A stretch of 64,000 bases of DNA from Rhodospirillales bacterium URHD0017 (lineage in GTDB: Bacteria > Pseudomonadota > Alphaproteobacteria > Reyranellales > Reyranellaceae): assembly GCA_900110395.1 (NCBI GenBank), contig FODP01000004.1, forward strand, positions 90,941 to 154,940, written 5' to 3'. The translations under genes were made by a program, and so were the position numbers. The notes beneath the pieces were generated by a model. It saw only the letters and a list, made by a program, of their open reading frames with translations, made no database searches and was not told where the DNA came from. The stretch's first letter is position 1, and each line of letters opens with the position of its first letter. Of this stretch, positions 1 to 8,339 are shown piece after piece.

Positions 1-547
1 CGTAGGGATTGTTGGTCGTGCCATAGATCGGATTCGTCGTCTGCCAGTCGGCGAGCGCCACCGGCGCGTTGGTCTTGCCGATGATCACGGCGCCGGCGGC
101 CTTCAGCCGTTGGACCGGGACGGCATCCTCAGGCGGCCGCCAGTCCTTGAAGGCGGGAATGCCCCAGGTCGTCGGCAGCCCCGCGACGTTGAACGACTCC
201 TTCACGGTCATCGGCAGGCCGAGCAATGGCCGCCGCTCGCCCCGCGCCAGCGCCTGGTCGGCGGCGCTCGCCGCCTGGCGTGCCCGGTCGAAGTCGCGCA
301 CCACCAAGGCGTTGATGGGTTTGTCGAGCGCCTCGATGCGCGCGATCGCCTGGTCGAGCAGCTCGACCGACGAGACGCGGCGGGCCGCGAGGTCGGCCAC
401 CTGCTCGCCAGCCGTGCGATACGGCGCGGGTGTGGCCGTCTGGCCGAAGCCGCGCGTCGCTGTCGCGGCGCACGCCGCGGTGACGCCTGCCAGCAAAGCG
501 CGGCGGCTGACCGCGCCGCCCTCCGGCTTATTCGAAGATCCCGTCAT
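1..547 (-). CDS. Amidase-signature family protein, Tat-exported, N-terminal part only
   Basis: About 182 N-terminal residues are present; the gene runs off the left edge of the window. Near residues 14-20 there is a twin-arginine motif (SRRALLAG) followed by a short Ala-rich hydrophobic stretch, so export by the Tat route is likely. The mature part shows amidase-signature family features: GLPMTVKES, which contains the catalytic Lys of the Ser-cisSer-Lys triad, and a downstream GKTN motif. The serine-rich core would lie outside the window. The family hydrolyses amides of many kinds and the substrate cannot be read here. The gene is divergent from the dioxygenase operon that starts 75 bp away, so a shared promoter region is possible. 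Family is secure, substrate unknown. Confidence 0.85.
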   Translation of the reverse strand, partial: MTGSSNKPEGGAVSRRALLAGVTAACAATATRGFGQTATPAPYRTAGEQVADLAARRVSSVELLDQAIARIEALDKPINALVVRDFDRARQAASAADQALARGERRPLLGLPMTVKESFNVAGLPTTWGIPAFKDWRPPEDAVPVQRLKAAGAVIIGKTNAPVALADWQTTNPIYGTTNNPY

Positions 548-622
548 TGGAGCCCCTCCCCCGCCTGCATCGACGCGCTATGATGCACCGAGGCGGTTTG
601 CCATCCAAGCCGGAGGCGCACC

Positions 623-1168
623 ATGGCTGAGCGCGAGGCGCGCATCGACCGGCTGTTGCTCAGCCAGGAGATCGCGGATTTCCTCTATCGGGAGGCGGAG
701 CTGCTCGACGAGCGGCGCTATCGCGAATGGCTCGACCTGCTCGCCGACGACGTCCGCTACTGGATGCCGATACGGCGCAACGTCAAGCTTGGCGACGACG
801 AGGGCGAGTTCACCCGCGCCCAGAGCGACATCAACTGGTTCGACGAGGGCAAGGACACGCTCAGCCGGCGCGTGAAGCAGATCGAGACCGGCATTCATTG
901 GGCCGAAGAGCCGCGCTCGCGCCTCTCCCATCTCGTCACCAACGTGCAGGTGCAGGGTGCGGAACCTTCCTTTGCCGCACCGCAGGAGGTGTCGGTCACC
1001 TCCCGCTTCCTGATCTATCGCAACCGCGTCGAGACCGAGACCGACATCCTGGTCGGACGGCGCGAGGATCAGCTCAGGCGCAACGGCGCGGGCTGGCTTC
1101 TCGCGCGACGCAAGATTATCCTCGATCAGAACGTACTGCTGTCGAAAAACCTGACGTTCTTCATCTGA
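623..1168 (+). CDS. Ring-hydroxylating dioxygenase beta (small) subunit
   Basis: A 181-residue protein of the SnoaL-like/NTF2-like fold family typical of beta subunits of Rieske non-haem iron oxygenases. It shows the expected N-terminal FLYREAELLDERRYREWLDLLADDVRYWMP block, an internal VETE region and the C-terminal LARRKIILDQNVLLSKNLTFFI ending that is characteristic of these subunits. It has no cofactor motifs and serves a structural role in the alpha-beta hexamer. It lies 10 bp upstream of the alpha subunit gene, so the order is beta then alpha, the reverse of many characterised operons. The substrate is not evident from sequence. Confidence 0.9.
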   Translation: MAEREARIDRLLLSQEIADFLYREAELLDERRYREWLDLLADDVRYWMPIRRNVKLGDDEGEFTRAQSDINWFDEGKDTLSRRVKQIETGIHWAEEPRSRLSHLVTNVQVQGAEPSFAAPQEVSVTSRFLIYRNRVETETDILVGRREDQLRRNGAGWLLARRKIILDQNVLLSKNLTFFI

Positions 1169-1178
1169 GGGGACGGCC

Positions 1179-2561
1179 ATGGCGATGAACGACAAGCGTG
1201 GCTATCGCTCCGGCCTGGTCGATCTGCGGGCAGGCGAGGTCAGCCGCGAGATCTTCGTCAACGAGCACATCTACGCCGAGGAGCAGGAGCGCATCTTCGC
1301 CCGCGCCTGGCTGCATGTCGGACATGAAAGCCAGATCCCCAGGCCCGGCGACTATTTCGTCTCGTCGATGGGCGAAGAGTCGGTGATCCTGTGCCGCGAC
1401 CGGACCGACAAGATCCACGTCTTCCTCAATTCCTGCCGCCATCGCGGCATGAAGGTGTGCCGTTACGACCAGGGTTCGACGCCCGTTTTCACCTGTCCCT
1501 ATCACGGCTGGAGCTACGGCACCGACGGGCGGCTGGTCGGCGTGCCGTATTTCCGCGAGGCCTACCATTCGCGGCTCGACAAGGAGAAGTGGGGCCTGGT
1601 CGAGGTCGCACAGATGCACAACTACAAGGGCTCGATCTGGGCGACCTGGGATGCGGCCGCTCCGGGCTTCACCGAATATCTCGGCGACTTCACCCGCTAC
1701 CTCGACCTGCAGCTCGACGGCTGGGACGGACGCGAGGGCCAGGCCGAAGTGCTGGGCGGCATCCAGAAGTGGCTGGTGCCGTGCAACTGGAAATTCCCGG
1801 CCGAGAATTTCAGCGGCGACACCTATCACAATATCAGCCACCGCTCGGTCGATCTCGCCGGCATCGGGCCGTCGGGCGCCGGCCGTCGCGACATGGGCGA
1901 GCGCGACGTCAGCCGCAAGCTGCATGTCTGCATTCCCGATCGCGGCCACCAGACGATCCACTACGTCCTGCCCGCCGGCCAATTGCCGCCGCCCGCCTAT
2001 CAGAATGCGCCGATCGTCGCCGAGTATTTCCGCCACTGCGAGGAGGAGAAGCGACGCCGTCGCGGCGAGGAGGCGCGGCTGGTCGGCGCGCCCGGCGAGA
2101 TCTTCCCCAACACCGCCCTGCTCTCGCGCCAGCCCCGGACGATGGCGGTGTGGCACCCGCGCAGCGCGCACCAGACCGAATGCTGGCGCTGGTTCTTCGT
2201 CGATCGCGAGGCGCCGACCGAGGTCAAGCACTTCCTGCGCGATTACTACATCCGCTACTCCGGCCCCGCCGGCATGACCGAGCAGGACGACATGGAGAAC
2301 TGGAACTACGCCCATGCGGCGAGCCGCGGCACGATCGCCCGGCGTTATCCCTACAACTACGACCAGGGAAGCGGCACCGCCGTCACGGACTACGAATACC
2401 AGGGCCTGCGCGTGCCCGGCGAGGTGATCGACCTCACCGAGACGCAGTCGAGCGAGCAGCCGATGCGCAATTTCTATCGGCGATGGGCGGAGTTCATGGA
2501 AGCCGATGACTGGTCGCGGCTCGCGACCTGGCGCGGCAGCGAGCGCAAGGCCGCGGAATGA
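1179..2561 (+). CDS. Ring-hydroxylating dioxygenase alpha subunit, Rieske type
   Basis: A 460-residue catalytic oxygenase subunit. The Rieske [2Fe-2S] ligands are visible as C86-x-H88 and C106-x2-H109 within CRHRGMKVC and CPYHGWSYG. The mononuclear iron site is marked by H217 and H221 in GDTYHNISH, with a later Asp-rich EQDDMENW segment that should supply the third ligand. In known members, electrons come from a ferredoxin or reductase; none is encoded next to it, so a partner elsewhere is inferred. The stop codon overlaps the start of a 65-residue gene (ATGA). The likely role is cis-dihydroxylation or monooxygenation of an aromatic acid; the substrate is unassigned. Confidence 0.92.
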   Translation: MAMNDKRGYRSGLVDLRAGEVSREIFVNEHIYAEEQERIFARAWLHVGHESQIPRPGDYFVSSMGEESVILCRDRTDKIHVFLNSCRHRGMKVCRYDQGSTPVFTCPYHGWSYGTDGRLVGVPYFREAYHSRLDKEKWGLVEVAQMHNYKGSIWATWDAAAPGFTEYLGDFTRYLDLQLDGWDGREGQAEVLGGIQKWLVPCNWKFPAENFSGDTYHNISHRSVDLAGIGPSGAGRRDMGERDVSRKLHVCIPDRGHQTIHYVLPAGQLPPPAYQNAPIVAEYFRHCEEEKRRRRGEEARLVGAPGEIFPNTALLSRQPRTMAVWHPRSAHQTECWRWFFVDREAPTEVKHFLRDYYIRYSGPAGMTEQDDMENWNYAHAASRGTIARRYPYNYDQGSGTAVTDYEYQGLRVPGEVIDLTETQSSEQPMRNFYRRWAEFMEADDWSRLATWRGSERKAAE

Positions 2562-2755
2562 GCGCGATCAATGTCCGCGAGCTCACGCCCGGCACGTCGA
2601 TCGTGCTCGCCGACGGTGCCGAGGCCGAGATCGTCACCAACCCGGGCGACGGGATGTGGCTGTTCGCGCGCTATCTCTCCTCACCGCGCGACCCGACGCT
2701 CGTCGGGCAGGAAGAAATGATCTTCGCCCCGGATGTCGTCGCCTTGCGGCGCTGA
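2558..2755 (+). CDS. Small hypothetical protein of the dioxygenase operon
   Basis: A 65-residue protein translationally coupled to the alpha subunit by an ATGA overlap. I do not recognise the family. It has no signal peptide, membrane segment or cysteine, so it is not a ferredoxin. The sequence is mixed acidic and hydrophobic (ELTPGTSIVLADGAEAEIV..., then PTLVGQEEMIFAPDVVALRR) and reads like a small beta-rich domain. Its position suggests an accessory or stabilising role for the oxygenase, but nothing in the sequence proves that. It is convergent with the SDR gene 10 bp downstream. Confidence 0.7.
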   Translation: MSAINVRELTPGTSIVLADGAEAEIVTNPGDGMWLFARYLSSPRDPTLVGQEEMIFAPDVVALRR

Positions 2756-2765
2756 TCCGCGGCGC

Positions 2766-3614
2766 TCAACGCCTCGGGATACGTCCGCGAATCCGGTTGA
2801 AACCCTCCTTGATTGCAGCAAAGCGTGCGTCGACGTAGGGCTCGTGCTCGTTGTCGGTGAAGATGTAGGGCCAGTCGTTCTCGATGCCTTCGCGGACCAG
2901 CTCGCCGACATAGAGCGGATCGAGGCCCTGGGCGACTTGGTCGCGGATGGATTTGATGCGCTCGGCTATCGGGCCGGTGGCCGGCGGCCGGCTGAGCTTG
3001 CCGGCGAAGCGCTGCGGCAGATTGCGGCCCGAATCGACGATCTGGGTGCGGATGAAGCCCGGGCACAGCACCGAGACGCCGATGCCGCGCGGCGCCAGGT
3101 CGAGCCGCAGGCCTTCCGACAGCCCGACCACGCCATACTTGGAGACGTTGTAGGCAGTGCTGCCGCCGGAGATCAGGCCGGCGATCGAGGCGGTCGAGAC
3201 GATGTGTCCACCCTCGCCGTGCCGCTCGATCAGCGGGCCGAAGATTTCTATGCCCCAGATCACGGCCCGCAGGTTCACGCCCAAGGTCCAGTCCCACGCG
3301 GCTTCGCTCCACGTGCCGTAGGGCCCGCCGCCGCCGACGCCGGCATTGTTGACCAGGATATGGACCTTGTCGTAGCGCGCGACAGTGGCTTCGGCCGCCG
3401 ACGCGAGCTCGCCCTTGAGCGAGACGTCGGCCCGCACGCCGTCGACGTCGGCGTTGGTCGCCTTCAGCTTCTCGAGCGCCGCCGCCAGAGCGGCCTCCTC
3501 GATGTCGCAGAGCATGACCTTCACGCCAGCCTGGGCCAGGGCGGAGGCAATCCCGAACCCGATGCCCGAGGCAGCGCCCGTTACGAACGCCGTCTTTCCC
3601 GCCAGATCCTTCAT
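2766..3614 (-). CDS. Short-chain dehydrogenase/reductase (SDR)
   Basis: A 282-residue classical SDR. The nucleotide-binding TGAASGIG motif is at residues 12-19, NNAG at 89-92, and the catalytic Ser143, Tyr155 and Lys159 in a YNVSK block. The start at 3614 is preferred because GGGGG lies about six bases upstream; an ATG two codons earlier sits too close to that ribosome-binding site. The enzyme should oxidise or reduce an alcohol/ketone with NAD(P). It is convergent with the dioxygenase operon. A dihydrodiol dehydrogenase role would be attractive but is only inference from proximity. Confidence 0.88.
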   Translation of the reverse strand: MKDLAGKTAFVTGAASGIGFGIASALAQAGVKVMLCDIEEAALAAALEKLKATNADVDGVRADVSLKGELASAAEATVARYDKVHILVNNAGVGGGGPYGTWSEAAWDWTLGVNLRAVIWGIEIFGPLIERHGEGGHIVSTASIAGLISGGSTAYNVSKYGVVGLSEGLRLDLAPRGIGVSVLCPGFIRTQIVDSGRNLPQRFAGKLSRPPATGPIAERIKSIRDQVAQGLDPLYVGELVREGIENDWPYIFTDNEHEPYVDARFAAIKEGFNRIRGRIPRR

Positions 3615-3745
3615 GTGCATCCCCCAAGGTCGCCCGTTCGGTTCGCCAGTCGGCCCGCGACGCCTAAGTCGCACCCTTCTGTCAGGTCGACGTAAGTAAC
3701 CGCCGTTACGCCAGTGTCAAAGTGGAATGTGCGGAGGCGGACGCC

Positions 3746-4195
3746 GTGAGCCGATTTCTCAGCAAGGACTTTCTCGCCGGACTGATGTTCGTCGCCTTCG
3801 GCCTGGTGGCGCTCTATTTCGGCCACCACCTCGCCGTCGGCACCGGGGTGCGCATGGGGCCGGGCTACGTGCCGCGCGCGCTCTCCTACATCCTCATGGG
3901 GCTGGGCGGCATCATCTGCGTGTTCGCCCTGGTGAGCGGCAGCGAGCCGGTCGAGGCGCCGAAATGGAAGCCGATCACCCTGGTCACCATCGGCATCGTC
4001 TGCTTTGCCCTCCTGTTCGAGCGCGCCGGCATGCTGCCCGCCCTGATCGCCCTGGTCGGGATCTCCTCCTTCGCCAACGAGGAGTTCAAGGTCGTAGAAG
4101 TGCTGGGCAACATGGTCGTGCTGACGATCCTCTGCGTCATCGTCTTCAAGCTCGGCCTGGGGATGAACATCTCCGTCATCCAGGGCGTGTGGTAG
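3746..4195 (+). CDS. TctB-family small membrane subunit of a tripartite tricarboxylate transporter (orphan)
   Basis: About 149 residues with four predicted membrane segments: FLAGLMFVAFGLVALYFGHH, the GPGYVPRALSYILMGLGGIICVFAL block, ITLVTIGIVCFALLF with the following ALIALVGIS, and VVLTILCVIVFKLGLGM. The GxGYxPR motif is typical of TctB. I place the start at the GTG at 3746 because GGAGG lies eight bases upstream; an upstream in-frame GTG at 3722 lacks such a site. TctB normally works with the large permease TctA and a periplasmic TctC, but neither is adjacent. Two TctC-like proteins occur at about 29.2 and 53.0 kb. It overlaps the convergent HIT gene by 20 bp. Confidence 0.82.
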   Translation: MSRFLSKDFLAGLMFVAFGLVALYFGHHLAVGTGVRMGPGYVPRALSYILMGLGGIICVFALVSGSEPVEAPKWKPITLVTIGIVCFALLFERAGMLPALIALVGISSFANEEFKVVEVLGNMVVLTILCVIVFKLGLGMNISVIQGVW

Positions 4196-4556
4196 GGCCC
4201 GACACGCTCGCGAGTTTCTTGCCGCCGATGATGTGGACGTGGAGATGGTAAACCTCCTGGTTCGCATCGGCGGCATGGTTGGCGACTAGCCGATAACCCG
4301 GCCCGTCGAGGCCGAGCTTGCTCGCCACGCGGCCAACGGCGCGCCAGAAGCCGACGACCAGCTCGGCCGGCGCCGAAGCGGCGAAGTCGGCCGCCGACAC
4401 ATACTCGCCCTTCGGCACCACCAGCACATGGACGGGCGCGGCCGGCCGATTGTTCTCGAAGGCAAACGCGAACTCGTCCTCGTAGACCTTCGTGCACGGC
4501 GCCTCGCCGCGCAGGATTTTCGCAAAGACGTTGTTCCGGTCGTACGCAACCCCCAT
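4176..4556 (-). CDS. HIT (histidine triad) family protein
   Basis: A 126-residue HIT protein with the active-site triad HLHVH at residues 104-108 followed by IIGG, and the upstream NNRPAAPVHVLVVPK block of the Hint/PKCI-like branch. Such proteins hydrolyse nucleoside phosphoramidates or related nucleotidyl substrates, with the middle His acting as nucleophile. The start has GAGGG a few bases upstream. It begins 11 bp after the lpdV stop on the same strand, so it is probably the last gene of the branched-chain dehydrogenase operon. Its 3' end overlaps the convergent tctB-like gene. Confidence 0.9.
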   Translation of the reverse strand: MGVAYDRNNVFAKILRGEAPCTKVYEDEFAFAFENNRPAAPVHVLVVPKGEYVSAADFAASAPAELVVGFWRAVGRVASKLGLDGPGYRLVANHAADANQEVYHLHVHIIGGKKLASVSGPTTRPG

Positions 4557-4567
4557 TGCGCCCTCCC

Positions 4568-5967
4568 TCAGATGTGAAGCGCCTCGCCCAGCGCCCTGAG
4601 ACTGGCTTCGTGAAACGCCTCGCCCAGGGTCGGATGGGCATGGATGGTGCCGCCGATATCTTCCAGCCGCGCGCCCATTTCGAGGGCGAGGCCGAAGGCG
4701 CCGGCCAGTTCCGACACGCCGGCGCCGACGGCGGCGATGCCCAGCACCAGGTGATTGTCGGCGCGCGCCGTCACGCGCACGAAGCCGTCCTCCGCCGCCA
4801 TCGACAACGCCCGGCCGTTGGCCTGGAAGGGGAACTGCGCGGTCAGCACCTCGCGGCCGGCCTTGCGCGCCTCCTCGGGCGAGAGGCCGACGGTGACGAT
4901 CTCGGGATCGGTGAAGCACACCGCCGGGATGACCCCGCCATCGAACGCGCGGCGGTGGCCGGCAATGATCTCGGCGACCACCACGCCCTGCGCCATGGCA
5001 CGATGGGCCAGCATCGGCTCGCCTGTAAGATCGCCCACCGCCCAAACGTTGCGCATCGACGTGGCGCAACGCTCATCGACCTGCACGAAGCGGCCGTTCA
5101 GGCTGAGATCGAGGCGTTCCAGGCCGAAGCCTTCCAGCCGCGCGCGTCGGCCGGTGGCGACCAGGATCTTGTCGGCAGCGATCGTGCGTCCGCCCTCGAG
5201 CGTCAGCCCGTCATCGGAAAGCCGGCAGCGCGCGTGCTTACAAGCACGTCGACGCCCAGCGCCTTCAGGCGGCGCGCCACGGGTCGCACCAGCTCGGCAT
5301 CGTAGATCGGCAGGATGCGGCCCAGCGCCTCGATCACCGTGACCTTCGAGCCGAGCTTGGCATAGGCCATGCCGAGCTCGAGCCCGATATAGCCCGCACC
5401 GACGACCGCCAGCCGGTCCGGCACCTTGCCAAGCGACAGCGCCTCGGTCGAGGAGATGACCTTGCCGCCGAACGGCAGGTTGGGCAGGGCTGCCGGCACC
5501 GAGCCGGTCGCCAGCACGACATGCTCGGCGCGCACCATCTGCGGGCCGGTGTCGGTCTCGATGCGGCAGGACTTGCCGTCGACCATCTCGGCCCGGCCCT
5601 GCAGGATTTTTACCCGGTGGCGCTTCAGCAGCACGCCGACGCCACTGGTCAGGCGGCCGACGACGCCGTCCTTCCATTCGATGGTGCGCGGGAAATCGAC
5701 GGTCGGACGCTCGACCTTGATGCCGAGCGGTGCGGCGCGCGATTGCTCGACGGCATGATGGAAGGCGTCGGCGGCGTGGATCAGCGCCTTGGAAGGGATG
5801 CAGCCGACATTGAGGCAGGTGCCGCCCAGCCCGCCTTCCTTGTTGCCTCCCTGGCCACCCTGCTCGACCAGCACCGTGTCGAGCCCGAGTTGGCCGGCGC
5901 GGATCGCCGTGACGTAGCCGCCGGGGCCGCCGCCCACGACCAAGACCTTGGCATTGATGTCGGCCAT
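4568..5967 (-). pseudogene. lpdV: Dihydrolipoyl dehydrogenase (E3) of the branched-chain complex, interrupted by a frameshift
   Basis: The reading frame starts at 5967 with the FAD-binding [17 protein letters not shown], the redox pair C51/C56 ([13 protein letters not shown]) and the NAD-binding [19 protein letters not shown]. It then stops at 5203 after 254 residues (...AAGFPMTG). The rest of the enzyme, from [11 protein letters not shown] to the dimer interface HAHPTLGE and the end [11 protein letters not shown], continues in another frame to 4568. Restoring one C near 5220-5221 turns GGC-TTT into GGC-CTT and gives a continuous protein of about 466 residues, the normal E3 length. The end resembles Pseudomonas LpdV (RALGHALHI). 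It is either a real one-base deletion or a sequencing error in a GC-rich tract. It lies 1 bp after bkdB. Confidence 0.88.
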
Positions 5968-5968
5968 C

Positions 5969-7240
5969 TCACGCCTCTATGAAAATCGTCGCCGGCGCCT
6001 CGAGCAGGCCTTTTATGCGCTGCACGAACTGGGCGGCGTTGTAGCCGTCGATCACCCGGTGATCGAACGACGAGGAGAGGTTCATCATGGTGCGCGGCAC
6101 GAACTCCGCGCCCTGCCAGACCGGGCGCACGACCTGCCGGTTGACGCCGATGATGGCCACCTCGGGCCGGTTGAGCACCGGCGTGGTGACGATGCCGCCG
6201 AGCGGGCCCAGGCTGGTGATGGTGATGGTCGAGCCTGAAAGCTCGGCGCGCGTTGCTTGCCCGTTGCGCGCTGCTTCGGCCAGCCTGCGCACCTCGGCCG
6301 CGCAATCCCACAGGCCACGCGCCTCGCAGTGGCGCGCCACGGGGACCATGAGGCCCTGCGGCGTTTGCGTCGCGATGCCGATATGCACGCCGGCATGGCG
6401 CTCGATGGTCTCGGCCTCGTCGTCGTAGAGCGCGTTCATCTCCGGAAAGTCGGCGACCGCGCGCACCAGCGCCTGCATCAGGAACGGCATCAAGGTCAGC
6501 CGCGGCCGATCGGGGTTCTCGGCATTGAGTTTTCCGCGCAGGTCTTCCAACGCGGTGACGTCGACCTCCTCGACATAGGAGAAGTGCGCGGCGCGGCGCT
6601 TGGACTCGGCCATCTTCTGGGCGATGCGCCGGCGCATGCCGATGACCTTGACGGTCTCGACCTCGGTGCGCGCGACGCGACCGCCGCCCGATGCCGCTGC
6701 CTGCGGACCGCTCTTCAGGAAGGCGTCGAGATCGTCGTGACTGATGCGTCCCGCCGGGCCACTGCCGCGCACCTGGCGCAAATCGATGCCGGCCTCGCGC
6801 GCACGACGCCGCACCGCGGGTGACGCGATCGGCTTTTCGCCGGCCGGCCGCGGCGGGCCGAGAGATCCGCGGGCGACCGGCGTTGCCGCCTCGACCGGCG
6901 TCGGCGCCGGCGCTTTGGCTGCCGGCGGCGGCGTCGGCAGCCGCGCGGGCGGTGGTGCCGCTTCGCGTGGCGCTGCGGCCACCTCCGCATTGCCCTCGCC
7001 CGCGACCTCGAGGCGGACCAGCTCGGCGCCGACGGCGAGCGTCTGACCAACCTCGCCGCCCAGTGCCAATACCTTGCCGGCGACAGGTGACGGGATTTCC
7101 ACGGTCGCCTTGTCGGTCATGACGGCGGCGAGGATCTGGTCCTCCAGGACCGACTGGCCGACCTCGACGTGCCATTCGACGATCTCGGCCTCGGCCACGC
7201 CTTCGCCGACGTCGGGCATCTTGATGATCCGCGTCCCCAT
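5969..7240 (-). CDS. bkdB: Branched-chain alpha-keto acid dehydrogenase E2 (dihydrolipoyl acyltransferase)
   Basis: A 423-residue E2 core protein. A single N-terminal lipoyl domain carries the modified Lys44 (MTDKATVEI). An Ala/Pro-rich linker follows at about residues 85-125, then the peripheral subunit-binding domain (SPAVRRRAREAGIDL...GRISHDDLDAFL), and the C-terminal acyltransferase domain ending with SFDHRVIDGYNAA, whose His394 is catalytic. It transfers the branched acyl group from E1 to CoA. The order E1 alpha, E1 beta, E2, E3 with 1-bp gaps on both sides matches the bkd operon of pseudomonads, which favours the branched-chain substrate over pyruvate. Confidence 0.93.
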   Translation of the reverse strand: MGTRIIKMPDVGEGVAEAEIVEWHVEVGQSVLEDQILAAVMTDKATVEIPSPVAGKVLALGGEVGQTLAVGAELVRLEVAGEGNAEVAAAPREAAPPPARLPTPPPAAKAPAPTPVEAATPVARGSLGPPRPAGEKPIASPAVRRRAREAGIDLRQVRGSGPAGRISHDDLDAFLKSGPQAAASGGGRVARTEVETVKVIGMRRRIAQKMAESKRRAAHFSYVEEVDVTALEDLRGKLNAENPDRPRLTLMPFLMQALVRAVADFPEMNALYDDEAETIERHAGVHIGIATQTPQGLMVPVARHCEARGLWDCAAEVRRLAEAARNGQATRAELSGSTITITSLGPLGGIVTTPVLNRPEVAIIGVNRQVVRPVWQGAEFVPRTMMNLSSSFDHRVIDGYNAAQFVQRIKGLLEAPATIFIEA

Positions 7241-7241
7241 G

Positions 7242-8255
7242 TCAGGCCTCCATCACGGCCTTGAGCGCGCGACCGACGCGCGCGGGCCCGGGGAAGTAGT
7301 CCCATTCCTGGGCATGCGGATAGGGCGTGTCCCAGCCGGTGACGCGCATCACCGGCGCCTCGAGATTGTAGAAGCAGTTCTCCTGCACGAGCGCGCTCAA
7401 CTCCGCGCCGTAGCCCGAGGTCAGCGTCGCCTCGTGGACCACGACGCAGCGCCCGGTCTTCTTCACCGACGCCACGATGGTGTCGAGGTCGTACGGCAGG
7501 AGTGTGCGCAGGTCGATGATCTCCGCATCGATGCTGGTCTCCTCGGCCGCCGCCTCGGCGACATAGACCATGGTGCCGTAGGCCAGCACGGTGACCGCCG
7601 ATCCCTCGCGCCGGATCGCGGCCTTGCCCAACGGCACCGTGTAGTGGCCGTCCGGCACCTCGCCCAGCGCATGGCGTGCCCACGGCGTCACCGGCCGCTC
7701 GTGATGGCCGTCGAACGGACCGTTATAGAGCCGCTTGGGTTCGAGGAAGATCACCGGATCGTTGTCCTCGATGGCGGAGATCAGCAGGCCCTTGGCGTCG
7801 TAGGGGTTGGACGGCACGACGGTCTTCAGGCCCGAGACGTGGGTGAACAGCGCTTCGGGACTCTGGCTGTGCGTCTGGCCGCCGAAGATGCCGCCGCCGG
7901 TCGGCATGCGCACGACGATGGGCGCGATGAACTGGCCGTTCGAGCGATAGCGCAGGCGCGCCGCCTCCGACACGATCTGGTCGTAGGCCGGATACATGTA
8001 GTCGGCGAACTGGATTTCCACGCACGGCCGCAGCCCGTAGGCGGCCATGCCCACGGCCGCGCCGACGATGCCCGATTCGTTGATCGGCGTGTCGAAGACG
8101 CGGTTGGAGCCGTATTTCTGCTGCAGGCCCTGGGTGCAGCGGAAGACGCCGCCGAAGTAGCCGACGTCCTCGCCGAACACGACGACGTTGTCGTCGCGCT
8201 TCATGCAGACGTCCATGGCGTCGCGAATCGCCTCGACCATCGTCTTACGAGGCAT
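7242..8255 (-). CDS. bkdAB: Branched-chain alpha-keto acid dehydrogenase E1 beta subunit
   Basis: A 337-residue transketolase-like beta subunit. It shows the FGEDVGYFGGVFRCTQGLQQKYG opening typical of branched-chain E1 beta, PINESGIVGAAVGMA, an ion-site region (GGGIFGGQTHSQSPEALFTH) and the C-terminal transketolase domain with VVVHEATLTSGYGAEL. With the alpha subunit it binds thiamine diphosphate and decarboxylates the keto acids from Val, Leu and Ile. It is separated from the alpha gene by an 84-bp gap that holds a large palindrome (8270-8328), which could adjust the ratio of the two subunits. Confidence 0.93.
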   Translation of the reverse strand: MPRKTMVEAIRDAMDVCMKRDDNVVVFGEDVGYFGGVFRCTQGLQQKYGSNRVFDTPINESGIVGAAVGMAAYGLRPCVEIQFADYMYPAYDQIVSEAARLRYRSNGQFIAPIVVRMPTGGGIFGGQTHSQSPEALFTHVSGLKTVVPSNPYDAKGLLISAIEDNDPVIFLEPKRLYNGPFDGHHERPVTPWARHALGEVPDGHYTVPLGKAAIRREGSAVTVLAYGTMVYVAEAAAEETSIDAEIIDLRTLLPYDLDTIVASVKKTGRCVVVHEATLTSGYGAELSALVQENCFYNLEAPVMRVTGWDTPYPHAQEWDYFPGPARVGRALKAVMEA

Positions 8256-8269
8256 TGTTCGACCTCATG

Positions 8270-8328
8270 GGACCGCGGGCCTCCAGGCCCGCATCATGAT
8301 CATGAGCGGGCCTGGAGGCCCGCGGTCC
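8270..8328. repeat. Perfect 23-bp-arm palindrome, GGACCGCGGGCC family, copy 1
   Basis: Two perfect 23-bp inverted arms (8270-8292 and 8306-8328) around a 13-base loop that is itself nearly palindromic (ATCATGATCATGA). The same 23-bp arms recur at 48436-48495, and a related half is found near 22661. Here the element sits between bkdAA and bkdAB inside an operon. It is a dispersed intergenic repeat that would form a strong hairpin in RNA. Confidence 0.9.
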
Positions 8329-8339
8329 AGTGAAAGACA

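Noticed and set aside
2766..3614. Assigning the SDR as cis-dihydrodiol dehydrogenase of the adjacent dioxygenase
   Set aside because: It is on the opposite strand and shows only general SDR motifs, so the link is not supported.
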